Made by a program: the position numbers and the translations under genes. 64,000 nt of DNA from Limnohabitans sp. 15K. GTDB taxonomy: Bacteria; Pseudomonadota; Gammaproteobacteria; Burkholderiales; Burkholderiaceae_C. The stretch covers positions 248,001-312,000 of the forward strand of contig NZ_NESM01000002.1 in NCBI RefSeq assembly GCF_002778285.1, in the 5' to 3' direction. Of the stretch, positions 9,064-16,592 are shown piece by piece. Each line of letters begins with the position of its first letter. Within the stretch, counting starts at the first letter, position 1. The notes below the pieces were generated by a model that saw nothing but the letters and a program-made list of their open reading frames with translations, had not been told where the DNA came from and ran no database searches.

Positions 9064-11034
9064 TCACTTATTTTGAAATACATATTCCCCACCCCAGTCA
9101 TGACCTGGCGGGTTGTTGATGTAATCGCCACAACGATCAATGAATATTTTGCAGGCCAGATCATCTTGCCGCAACGTCAGCAGCTTTTGAAATCTAAAGA
9201 TGGCCCTGTCCCAATCCTTGTTAAGGTAAGACTGCACCGCCTTGCTGAACATCTCAAGGAACTCAGCATCTGAGCCCGTGATATCCCCTTTGCGAGAGAC
9301 CAGCTCATAGATTGGCACCGGCTCAGTCTTGCCCTTGACAACAACAATGTCTAGCAACCTGTAGACAAACTCGTCTGGCAGCTCATTGAGTACAGACTGA
9401 CTGATGATGATGGAGGTGGCGTACTCCTTATTAAGCCCCTCCAAACGGCTTGCAAGGTTGACGGCGTCTCCCATTGCCGTGTAACTTAATCGCTGGTCTG
9501 AACCAATGTTGCCTACGACCACATCCCCCGTGTTCAGCCCTATGCGGGTCTTGAAAACAGGGCGCCCCTGGTTGGCCCACTCTTTCGACAGCACCTTGAG
9601 TCGGTTGTTGCACTCAATGGCCGCCAAACAAGCCTGAGTCGCATGCTGAGGCGTCTCATTGGGGGCACCCCAAAACGCCATGATGGAGTCTCCGATGTAC
9701 TTATCTACAGTCCCACCGTGCCTCAGAATAATTTCCGTCATCACGGTCAAATACTCAGATATTTGACTTGACAGTTCGTTGGGGGTTAATTTTTCAGAGA
9801 TGGTTGAAAAGTCAGCGATATCAGAAAAGAAGATCGTGAGTCTGCGTCTTTCTCCCGATGCCTCTATCTCCTCACCGTTGCGGATAAGTTGTTGAACCAA
9901 CTCCGCAGGAATGTATTTTTTAAATGAACGCAGACCAATCTTCATCGCGTTCATCGCGTCAATGAGTTCTTTGAGCTCCCCCAACTTGGCGGGTATTTTG
10001 AGTGTGCCCTCGAGTTCAAAGTTTTTAATTTTTCCCGTTTCGATCACAAGGCCCTTGATTGGCAAGGTGATCATGCGGAACAAAAGGAAAATGATTCCTG
10101 AGGAGAGCAGAAATCCTAAAGCGCAAATCAAGATGGCGTTGTTCCTGACCTCGGCGAGGGAATCAAAGTATTGGGTCTTGCCCACATACTTCAACAGCGC
10201 GACATAGTCACCCTGGAAGTTTTTGATAGGTATGTAAATTACCTTTGTATTGAGTGCTTTATCAAGCTCAGTCAGAGTGGCCCCGGACTTTGCACTCTTG
10301 ATGACGTACTCATCGGGCATCAGGTTCTTGAAATACTTCTCTTTGGACTCGCCAACCGAGTCAATCAGCGCCCGGTCGTCCAGCGAACCAGACCCCCTAG
10401 AGAGGTTGTAAATTGCCCAGTCACCAGCGTAGTTGTCTAGCAACCTGTTCAGCAAGGCCCCGCCCAATTCAAAGCCAGTCTCCAGTGAACCAATATGCTT
10501 CGTCTCCAAGGTTAACGGTATGACCGCGCGGAATCCAAAGCCACTTGTCCCTTGTTGCAAGCCCGAGACCAGTGAGTTGGTCAGGTTTGACTTTGCCAAG
10601 TTTGGGCGATTGTCAGCAGAGTCATCAAATCGTTCAGGCGTCTGTGCCCTGTAAAAAAACTTCCAGACAGGTGACTTATCTGGCTTGTAATAGAGCTGCA
10701 ACTGGCTAAACCCTAACGGCTTTAAGTCAGCCCAGATGCTGTCCATTACTGGCCGGACGGCCTCACGGTCGTACTTCGAAAAAATGTTCAAAAGTGTCGC
10801 ATTTTTAGCGGTTACCACAGCAACAGCATCAGCAAGCTTTTGAACCTCGTTTAACTTGTCGTACACGCCTGCGATGAGCATTTGATTGGACTGCTCTTCC
10901 GACATCAAGATGGATGACGCAGTCTGCTTGTAGAAAATAACTGTCAAAAGAATCAACAGCACCTGTATCAATAGAAACACGAGCACGAACGAATTTTTCA
11001 GCTTGAAAATTTTCGCCCATTTAATTAAGTTCAT
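9064..11034 (-). CDS. Membrane adenylate/guanylate cyclase with extracytoplasmic Cache-like sensor
   Basis: The 656-residue protein has a membrane helix at about residues 15-37, a periplasmic domain of about 250 residues resembling a double Cache domain, a second membrane helix at about 298-322, a HAMP-like linker, and a class III nucleotidyl cyclase domain at about 375-560. The cyclase domain shows the metal-binding aspartates in FFSDIADFS and the YIGDSIMAFWG motif. A C-terminal ~90-residue helical tail follows (EMFSKAVQSYLNKDWDRAI), similar to tails on other class III cyclases. It probably makes cAMP or cGMP in the cytoplasm in response to an external ligand; the substrate cannot be decided by eye. 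AAGGA lies six bases before the ATG. The enzyme is transcribed separately from the adhesin locus, so a regulatory link between them is speculation. Confidence 0.9.
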   Translation of the reverse strand: MNLIKWAKIFKLKNSFVLVFLLIQVLLILLTVIFYKQTASSILMSEEQSNQMLIAGVYDKLNEVQKLADAVAVVTAKNATLLNIFSKYDREAVRPVMDSIWADLKPLGFSQLQLYYKPDKSPVWKFFYRAQTPERFDDSADNRPNLAKSNLTNSLVSGLQQGTSGFGFRAVIPLTLETKHIGSLETGFELGGALLNRLLDNYAGDWAIYNLSRGSGSLDDRALIDSVGESKEKYFKNLMPDEYVIKSAKSGATLTELDKALNTKVIYIPIKNFQGDYVALLKYVGKTQYFDSLAEVRNNAILICALGFLLSSGIIFLLFRMITLPIKGLVIETGKIKNFELEGTLKIPAKLGELKELIDAMNAMKIGLRSFKKYIPAELVQQLIRNGEEIEASGERRRLTIFFSDIADFSTISEKLTPNELSSQISEYLTVMTEIILRHGGTVDKYIGDSIMAFWGAPNETPQHATQACLAAIECNNRLKVLSKEWANQGRPVFKTRIGLNTGDVVVGNIGSDQRLSYTAMGDAVNLASRLEGLNKEYATSIIISQSVLNELPDEFVYRLLDIVVVKGKTEPVPIYELVSRKGDITGSDAEFLEMFSKAVQSYLNKDWDRAIFRFQKLLTLRQDDLACKIFIDRCGDYINNPPGHDWGGEYVFQNK

Positions 11035-11465
11035 GCCATTCCTTAGATTATTAATAATTTGGGGTTAATTCAAAATCAAAGTGACTGGTCTTTTTAATCG
11101 CCAATGCCCAAAATCTGAATCGGATTTTTACAGTAAGTTTAGCTTCGAAAGTATCGTTGCCTGCCTTCGCTAAACGCAACATGCTGAGCCGTATGTGTAC
11201 TGATTTTGAGCAACTCACTAGAAAGTGAGAGACCTATTGATGTTGATCGTGTCAACAACTTCACTCATGTGAATACCCAAAACAAAACCCCGCACCAGAT
11301 GGCTCTGATGCGGGGTTTTCTTTACTGGCGGGCTAGAAGATACCAGATCGCAAACCGCCTAAATCCCCCAAGGGCAAGCCGATCAAGCACTTGGGGGCCG
11401 GTTGATCATTCTAACTGTTGGGACGTCGCCTTGAAGTTGCCCAACCGGGCTGCAGGTAATACAAG
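11035..11465. other. 431-base intergenic region: promoter of the cyclase gene and terminator of the operon to its right
   Basis: No convincing coding sequence is visible here. The left part should contain the minus-strand promoter of the cyclase gene. Small palindromes (CTCACT/AGTGAG at 11214-11229, and GTTGA/TCAAC near 11240) and two hairpins further right are present. One hairpin is the strong terminator listed separately. The other is CCCCCAAG paired with CTTGGGGG at 11365-11397, without a U run on either strand. Confidence 0.5.
11284..11319 (-). terminator. Rho-independent terminator of the sigma-54 operon
   Basis: An 11-base perfect stem, AAAACCCCGCA paired with TGCGGGGTTTT, surrounds a 14-base loop. 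On the minus strand the stem is followed by TTTTGTTTT. It lies about 150 bases past the stop of the gene at 11466-11834. The stem is U/A-flanked on both sides, so it could also act on the plus strand. It closes the three-gene operon that starts at 13424. Confidence 0.8.
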
Positions 11466-11834
11466 TTACTTGTCTTCAACCTTTAAATTGCCGACGAGTT
11501 GAGCGTAGAAATCTGGCATTTCTTGCTCACTGAACTCCCACGCACCACACTCATTTCTGATGGCGTCCCACAACGACCATCCCCCGAAAGCAACAACCGC
11601 TTGACCAATAATGCTCATGAATGCCGCGATTGCCTTATCGGCGTCAGGCTCTGCTTTCTCTTCATAAGCAAGCAATACCGCGATAGGCAAACCCTCGCCT
11701 ACAGCCATCACCTTCCCTAGGTAGCCCTCCGACCCCATTGCACGCATTCTTTCATCGATCGTGTCTGCGATATTTTTTAGGTCTAGCTCGAAGGGCAAGC
11801 ATTCCAAACTTAGCGAAAAGGCAATAGTTTTCAT
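11466..11834 (-). CDS. Hypothetical protein, third gene of the putative sigma-54 operon
   Basis: The product has 122 residues with no family I recognise. It starts with a beta-like stretch (MKTIAFSLSLECLPFELD), followed by amphipathic helices and an alanine-rich helix (KAIAAFMSIIGQAVVAFGG). It is acidic overall and has no signal peptide. A weakly hydrophobic segment around residues 70-90 is not a convincing membrane span. The start codon lies 11 bases after the stop of the preceding gene, and a strong terminator lies downstream, so it is almost certainly co-transcribed with the two genes to its right. Function is unknown. The context suggests a role in the same stress- or nucleotide-signalled response. 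Confidence 0.7.
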   Translation of the reverse strand: MKTIAFSLSLECLPFELDLKNIADTIDERMRAMGSEGYLGKVMAVGEGLPIAVLLAYEEKAEPDADKAIAAFMSIIGQAVVAFGGWSLWDAIRNECGAWEFSEQEMPDFYAQLVGNLKVEDK

Positions 11835-11845
11835 TCGAATGGCTC

Positions 11846-12355
11846 TTAAAATTCAAATTTATGGAATTTCCAATTGGCACCAGATGGAATTTCAACTACT
11901 TGCGAACCCCCATCAAAAGCGTTTTCAATTGAATAAATGTATCGCTTGATAGCGTCAACATTTGGCTTTGGCCCACCTTGGTAAATATCTGGCATTGGCG
12001 GGAAGCTCCTATCAACGCCTTGAGCTTGTTTTCTTTTGAAATTGAACATCTCAAAAAATTTGTGCATCTTGTCCTGCTCACGTTCGTTTGGGAAAACGAT
12101 TTTCACGTGAGTGGCACTTTCGTGGATGGCCTCAACGCCCTCAAATTCAGAGACTCCGATTTGTGTACCGTTGTTCAGAATCCACTCAATAATTTGCCTG
12201 TAGCAGCTCCAAGGAAACAAGTATTCAAGCTGCCAGTCCTTGGACTTTCCATCTTCTGACTTAAGAATAGCTTGGAGCATATACAAGTCTGCTGCAAAGC
12301 TGAATTGTGCTGGTTTGCTCATTGAGTTTGGCTGTGGGCGTTGGCTGAAAAACAT
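11846..12355 (-). CDS. Hypothetical protein, second gene of the putative sigma-54 operon
   Basis: The product has 169 residues and is probably cytoplasmic, with no family recognised. It contains aromatic-rich segments (EYLFPWSCYRQIIEWIL), a central alpha/beta portion (HVKIVFPNEREQDKMHKFFE) and a basic patch (NFKRKQAQ). The frame is open further upstream to 12505. The ATG at 12355 is preferred because AAGGAAAA precedes it and because it starts 10 bases after the previous stop instead of overlapping that gene by 140 bases. It sits in the middle of a three-gene minus-strand operon behind a -24/-12 promoter. No catalytic motif is evident. Confidence 0.72.
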   Translation of the reverse strand: MFFSQRPQPNSMSKPAQFSFAADLYMLQAILKSEDGKSKDWQLEYLFPWSCYRQIIEWILNNGTQIGVSEFEGVEAIHESATHVKIVFPNEREQDKMHKFFEMFNFKRKQAQGVDRSFPPMPDIYQGGPKPNVDAIKRYIYSIENAFDGGSQVVEIPSGANWKFHKFEF

Positions 12356-12365
12356 GATTTTCCTT

Positions 12366-13424
12366 TCACTCTGCTGAGTAGACATTACGGAAGTAGCCTT
12401 GGCTAGACCATCGCCCTGGGCTACCTTTGGGGTCCCAGCAAGTAGTTCTGATCTTTGAGCCAACGAGAGTTTTAGCCTTTTGAGTGATGGCTCCATCAGG
12501 ATCAAATGTGGACGTCTTCATATGCCGCTGGCTTCCGTCGCCCATCATCAGAACGGTACAAACTGAGCCGCGCACTATTTGATTTTCCTTAATGCTAACA
12601 AGCGCATCTGGTTCTGAAAGAGTGGCAACACTCTTTTCGCTTTCTGCAGTTTCAGTCTCAGACTTAAAAGTTGCCTGCTCATTGGCGGCAATCTTTTTCA
12701 ACAGCAGGATCTGCGCTTCCAGAGCTTTGTTTCTCGCCTCGAGTTCATCCACTGGCAGCTGTGATTCCGTTTGGGCCTCACTCACATCTTTGGGCTCCGT
12801 TGAATAGCGCCACGCGGCACATCGCCATGACCTTGTTCGCCAAGAAGCAGGATGCATCCGACGAATGGTTTGCACATTGGGAAAGTGAGCGCGTATCGTT
12901 GCCTCAACCAAAGACCGCAACGGAGTATTCACTTCAAAGTCATTGCCCTTGGTGCAGCAGTTCATGACAACGTCATTCGGTCTGAGCAACGCCCGAAGTC
13001 TTGAAACAAAATTCTCCTGACCACCTTGTGCCCACACAGCCCGGAAGACTTTGTCGCGGTGCACGGAAGTACTCGTGCCTAGGGAGCATTGATGTTGAAT
13101 TGCATTGATCAGCACCAATCCAAAACCATCAACGTCTTGAAGGTTGATAACTTCATGCAGAAAATCGCGAATCATGTCTCCGGTAAAGCCCTTGGCTGGA
13201 CCGATGTCGCCGATGAACTCATCAACGTGCGGCGACTCCAAAACCATGATTAAACAAGGTTGCCCAGTTCGTTCTTGCGCTGCTACCCGCAATGGGAATT
13301 GTGGTTTTCCGACGGTGTCTGACAGGAGGCCAAGGTACTGGTCTGGACAGGCTCGCGCATCAATCGAATGTTCAGTCCCCAAGATTGTGTTACCGACAAT
13401 TTGTTCAAAATTCAGTGCTGCCAT
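12366..13424 (-). CDS. UDG-like N-terminal domain fused through a coiled coil to a shared novel C-terminal domain
   Basis: The product has 352 residues. Residues 1-205 resemble a uracil-DNA-glycosylase-like fold: a hydrophobic strand ending in LESPHVDEF (about 58-70), a strand LVLINAIQ, an R/L-rich helix, and a late HPASW motif (about 191-195) at the position of the UDG HPSP loop. This assignment is tentative. Residues 225-265 are predicted coiled coil. Residues ~272-352 form a conserved domain containing MGDGSQRHMKTSTFDP, AKTLVG, CWDP and PGRWS..GYFRNVY. That domain recurs at the C terminus of the gene at 15242-16270. AGGAG lies six bases before the ATG, and a sigma-54-type promoter lies 33 bases upstream. 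It is the first gene of the operon downstream of the CARF-sigma-54 activator. No orthologue function is known to me. Confidence 0.78.
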   Translation of the reverse strand: MAALNFEQIVGNTILGTEHSIDARACPDQYLGLLSDTVGKPQFPLRVAAQERTGQPCLIMVLESPHVDEFIGDIGPAKGFTGDMIRDFLHEVINLQDVDGFGLVLINAIQHQCSLGTSTSVHRDKVFRAVWAQGGQENFVSRLRALLRPNDVVMNCCTKGNDFEVNTPLRSLVEATIRAHFPNVQTIRRMHPASWRTRSWRCAAWRYSTEPKDVSEAQTESQLPVDELEARNKALEAQILLLKKIAANEQATFKSETETAESEKSVATLSEPDALVSIKENQIVRGSVCTVLMMGDGSQRHMKTSTFDPDGAITQKAKTLVGSKIRTTCWDPKGSPGRWSSQGYFRNVYSAE

Positions 13425-13456
13425 TTAGATCTCCTAAGGTTTGTTGCCTTAATAAT

Positions 13457-13472
13457 TGCGAGATCCATGCCA
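13457..13472 (-). promoter_or_regulatory. Sigma-54 (-24/-12) promoter for the three-gene operon
   Basis: Read on the minus strand the element is TGGCAT-GGATC-TCGCA. It matches the consensus TGGCAC-N5-TTGCA at nine of eleven fixed positions, with the invariant GG and GC exactly 10 bases apart. Transcription should begin about 12 bases beyond the GC, near 13446, leaving a ~20-base leader with AGGAG before the ATG at 13424. The gene encoding a sigma-54 activator ends about 100 bases upstream, which makes this promoter its likely target. Confidence 0.75.
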
Positions 13473-13535
13473 ACCGCCCCAGATTCATACACTCTATATA
13501 AATCAACCACTTAGGCCATTCGACCTGCGACGAAA

Positions 13536-13571
13536 TGTAAATTTATTTACAATAAAATAAAATTATTTACG
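13536..13571. promoter_or_regulatory. Candidate upstream activator site for the sigma-54 regulator
   Basis: A perfect 7+2+7 palindrome, TGTAAATTTATTTACA, lies at 13536-13551. A further half site (ATTTACG, 13565-13571) lies on the regulator side. The sites are centred about 70 to 100 bases upstream of the -24 element, typical of enhancer-binding protein sites, and abut the end of the activator gene (stop at 13580). Binding by that activator is inferred from position and symmetry alone. Confidence 0.55.
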
Positions 13572-13579
13572 ATGAAATC

Positions 13580-15112
13580 TTAATTGGGCGGAAAATCTAC
13601 GCTCATGCCCAATCGCTTCATCCAATTGGCAAGAGTCTGATGATTTGCAAAGCCAAGCAGTTTTGCGGCGGCGGATTTGCGTTGTCCCGACTGCTGCAGA
13701 GCCTGGTTGATGAGGCTCCGCGCCACTTCATCCAACTGCTCTTGCAACTCAAAGCCGTCACTCAATATCTGGAAACGATTTGGCAATGCATTTCGCGCCA
13801 CGGGAAGCATCGCCGCTTGAATGTCTTGCTCAGTGACATCTGGACCTGCAGACCAAATGACAGCGCGCAACAGCGTGTGATAAAGCTCGCGGACGTTGCC
13901 GGGCCATGCGTATGACTGCAAAAGCTTAAGTGCGGCCGGAGTAATAGTCTTATTTTGTGCTTCGGGCCTGCCTGCCGAATCTGCGTTGATGCTTGCCAAA
14001 AAATGGTACGTCAGTAATTCTGCATCACCCGTACGTTCCCGTAGCGGCGGCAGCTGAATAATGCCTACAGCTAGCCGGTGAAAAAGATCTTCCCTAAAGC
14101 GACCCGCAGCTACGTCGGCTGCTAAGTCACGGTGTGTTGCCGCCAGGATGCGCGTGTTTATTTTGATGGGCTTGGACTGCCCCATTGGGGTAATTTCATG
14201 CGACTGCAACGCGCGCAACAAGCGGACTTGAGTATCCAATGGCAAGTCACCCACTTCGTCAAGAAAAAGCGTTCCGCCTGAAGCCTCCAGAAAGTGTCCT
14301 TTTCTGTCGGCAGTAGCTCCTGTGAAGGCCCCTTTTTTATGCCCGAACAATTCCGAGTTGGCCAACTCTGGAGCAATGGCGCCGCAGTTGACCGCGACGA
14401 ACGGCTGCCCCGCCCTTGAACTTGCAGCGTGTATGGCCTCTGCAAACAACTCCTTGCCTGTACCGGTCTCCCCCAGAATCAGGACGGGGACCTCATATGC
14501 AGCAATTCGGCGTGCAAGGCCTATTTGGCTGGCAACCACCTGGCTTTGATGAATGATCTTCTCAAACTCTGGTGTTGAGAATTGGGCTGCGTCAGACAGT
14601 CGCTGGACCCGCTCACCGCTGCGTTGCAGATATTCTGGAAGGAAGTCGCTGGCCAAATCGAAGAAAAAATCAACAGACTCGACGCCTTTTTCTCTGGAAG
14701 TTTGAATCAGCTTTGCTGGGAAACGCGTCTTCGACAGAATGATCCAGATGGCGGCCATTGCTGGTGTGCCAGGACTGACGTGAAAAGTGAGTTCTACGTC
14801 ATCGCGCGGCAAGCCTGCTTGCTGGAGGTTTGAACTGACTTGGGTGTAGATGTCCCCGTAATCGATGGGACTGCTAAGGTCAACGCTGTAGAGGTCGATT
14901 GAGGAAGAGTCGTAACTGGACACGGACTCCAGCCAAGTGCAGTAACTCTTGCTTCGATCAAAGTCGTAGTTTGTCAGCAGATAGACGCGGTCGTAACGGT
15001 TTTTATCGCGCAATGCTGTCGCGATTGGGCCAAGGTCAGAGCCGCGCTTGGCCTCAGCGCATTCGTGGTCGGCTGCGCCGATCCATGCGATTAGCCAAGA
15101 TTTGGGGTTCAT
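13580..15112 (-). CDS. RtcR-like sigma-54-dependent activator with CARF-type sensor domain
   Basis: The protein has 510 residues. Residues 1-~165 form an alpha/beta sensor with the CARF-like signature HVSPGTPAMAAIWIIL (about 112-127), followed by RFPAKLIQTS, as seen in RtcR regulators. CARF domains bind cyclic oligonucleotides or related RNA-derived ligands. The AAA+ core at about 190-415 has Walker A GETGTGKE (~215), the sigma-54 contact loop GAFTGA (~262) and Walker B TLFLDEVGD (~282). A Fis-type helix-turn-helix ends the protein (SAAAKLLGFANHQTLANWMKRL). It should activate the -24/-12 promoter at 13457-13472. Unlike canonical RtcR it has no rtcA/rtcB genes nearby. The ATG at 15112 is used; one codon further upstream is a TTG. 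Its own promoter was not recognised. Confidence 0.9.
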   Translation of the reverse strand: MNPKSWLIAWIGAADHECAEAKRGSDLGPIATALRDKNRYDRVYLLTNYDFDRSKSYCTWLESVSSYDSSSIDLYSVDLSSPIDYGDIYTQVSSNLQQAGLPRDDVELTFHVSPGTPAMAAIWIILSKTRFPAKLIQTSREKGVESVDFFFDLASDFLPEYLQRSGERVQRLSDAAQFSTPEFEKIIHQSQVVASQIGLARRIAAYEVPVLILGETGTGKELFAEAIHAASSRAGQPFVAVNCGAIAPELANSELFGHKKGAFTGATADRKGHFLEASGGTLFLDEVGDLPLDTQVRLLRALQSHEITPMGQSKPIKINTRILAATHRDLAADVAAGRFREDLFHRLAVGIIQLPPLRERTGDAELLTYHFLASINADSAGRPEAQNKTITPAALKLLQSYAWPGNVRELYHTLLRAVIWSAGPDVTEQDIQAAMLPVARNALPNRFQILSDGFELQEQLDEVARSLINQALQQSGQRKSAAAKLLGFANHQTLANWMKRLGMSVDFPPN

Positions 15113-15241
15113 CAATCAAATCATATGTCATCCAGGACGCTTACTTCAAGTCAAATGCCATGTTACTTCTCAGTTCGCAATCGTACTGATAAGATGGAAT
15201 TCGTTGAAAAATTCGATTGACTGTAGATCTCGAAGGTCCCT

Positions 15242-16270
15242 ATGCAGATGAAAAAAAACGAACAATCCAAAGTAACCAGTTTTGGCGACATGAAGAAATT
15301 AGTCACGCCATCAACGGTGTTCGACATACACGAATTTGTAATTAACCAAGTTAACGAGTATGACTCTCTGGATGTTGTCGTCCTCTGCAATGAACATGCT
15401 AACTGTGACTCTCTTCCGCTTCGCTATGGGATGCATTTCAAGACGGACGAGACAATTAGACTTTCACGCATTAAATTTTCAACAAGAACTCAAAAAGATC
15501 CAAATCGAATTGGCCTAGAGGCGTACTTTATTGACTCTAATAATATTGAACAATCGGGTCAGTTTGTCATCGGGACACGCCGGGGCTTTGATAAGCCAGT
15601 TCTGATCACAGTTTGGCGTAACGACACCGACACTGAGTTACATCTCTCAGAAGTAATGATTAGCCTCAGAAAAGATGGCTACTTAACCCCAGAGGTACTA
15701 CTTGATTTGCATCCAATGTACATGCAAGGGAAGATTGCCAAACATGCGGATTTGGTAGTACTGCTAGGAAATACCTTGAGTGAGCAACAAGTACAAAGAA
15801 TGAGTGAAATCGTGGCCGAAGCCGTCAGCAAGACTGATCAGTTGATTGCTGAACGGGATGCAGCGACCGCCCTTGCACAAGAGAAGGCTCAAGACCTCGA
15901 AAAGGAAAAGGGAGATCATGCAATAACGAAAGAACGGGAAAAATTTCTAGAAAAAGAAGTTGAGCGTTACAAGTTAGAAAAACTCTCTGCAAGCCGGGAT
16001 AACAAGCAAGCAACGCTTTCATCACCAGACACCTTAGTGCAAGTACTTGAGCGACAAATCTATCGTGGATCAAGTTGTACCATTCTTAAAATGGGTGACG
16101 GAAGCCAACGTCACATGAAGACATCTACATTTGACCCAACTGGATCAGTTACTGCCCATGCGAAAACACTCATAGGTAAACGTGTTCGTATATCTTGCTG
16201 GGACCCAATTAACCAGCCCGGCCGTTGGAGCAATGAAGGTTATTTCAGAAACGTATACGCGACTGAGTAG
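15242..16270 (+). CDS. Unknown N-terminal domain, coiled coil and shared C-terminal domain (divergent from the activator)
   Basis: The protein has 342 residues. Residues 1-~185 form an alpha/beta or beta-rich domain that I do not recognise, with a DVVVLCNEHANCD strand-turn and a later VLITVWRNDTDTELHLSEV segment. Residues ~190-260 are a charged coiled coil. Residues ~263-342 repeat the C-terminal domain of the gene at 12366-13424: both contain MGDGSQRHMKTSTFDP, AKTL.G, CWDP and PGRWS.(E/Q)GYFRNVY. AAGG precedes the first ATG at a normal distance. It is transcribed away from the activator gene. I found no -24/-12 element in the 126-base gap; a weak sigma-70-like pair (TTCTCA, 17 bases, TAAGAT at about 15190) is possible. 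The TGAGCC/GGCTCA hairpin after the stop (16283-16298) lacks a U run. Function unknown. Confidence 0.82.
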   Translation: MQMKKNEQSKVTSFGDMKKLVTPSTVFDIHEFVINQVNEYDSLDVVVLCNEHANCDSLPLRYGMHFKTDETIRLSRIKFSTRTQKDPNRIGLEAYFIDSNNIEQSGQFVIGTRRGFDKPVLITVWRNDTDTELHLSEVMISLRKDGYLTPEVLLDLHPMYMQGKIAKHADLVVLLGNTLSEQQVQRMSEIVAEAVSKTDQLIAERDAATALAQEKAQDLEKEKGDHAITKEREKFLEKEVERYKLEKLSASRDNKQATLSSPDTLVQVLERQIYRGSSCTILKMGDGSQRHMKTSTFDPTGSVTAHAKTLIGKRVRISCWDPINQPGRWSNEGYFRNVYATE

Positions 16271-16394
16271 CCATTAACTACTTGAGCCGAAAGGCTCAGA
16301 GAATATCAAGCCAACTGAACCATAAGGATCGACTTGATAACTCTTCGGGATCGAAGCAACCATGCGGCTCCACGAACCCAAAGGAGCCCGCAGC

Positions 16395-16592
16395 ATGCAA
16401 GCCCACACTCAAGAACTAATCGACTCAAAGTCCGAGCCAAGTCCCATGGCCATCATTGGTGCCATCCTCGCCCAAGGGGCAATACGATGCCTTGATCGGC
16501 AGAAAAGGGAACAACGAGTTGCTCAAAAAAGTAGCGAAACTTCCGCCTCGCGCCTGAGAACCAACCCTGGCAGTACTCTGCCGCCACCGTAA
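16395..16592 (+). pseudogene. Second copy of a recombinase-cassette small protein, probably truncated at the prophage edge
   Basis: The frame encodes 65 residues from an ATG preceded by AGGAG at nine bases. Its centre (PSPMAIIGAILAQGAIR.LDRQKRE) is nearly identical in protein sequence to the small gene at 54349-54543, which precedes a DUF2924 gene and a serine recombinase. DNA identity is clearly lower, so it is a diverged homologue and not a duplicated att site. Similarity fades at about base 16540, where the antisense prophage lysozyme gene ends (16523), and neither DUF2924 nor a recombinase follows. The likely explanation is that prophage insertion removed the rest of an older cassette. 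It may still be expressed as a short protein. Confidence 0.55.

Noticed and set aside
11365-11397. A second terminator in the gap before 11466
   Set aside because: CCCCCAAG/CTTGGGGG forms a good stem, but neither strand has a following T run. The hairpin at 11284-11319 is the better terminator.
15113-15241. A -24/-12 promoter for the divergent gene or for the activator itself
   Set aside because: A minus-strand TGGCATTTGACTTGA at ~15145-15160 has GA where the invariant GC is needed, and no GG-N10-GC occurs on the plus strand.
16283-16298. Rho-independent terminator after the gene at 15242
   Set aside because: The hairpin TGAGCC/GGCTCA has only six pairs and is not followed by a T run.
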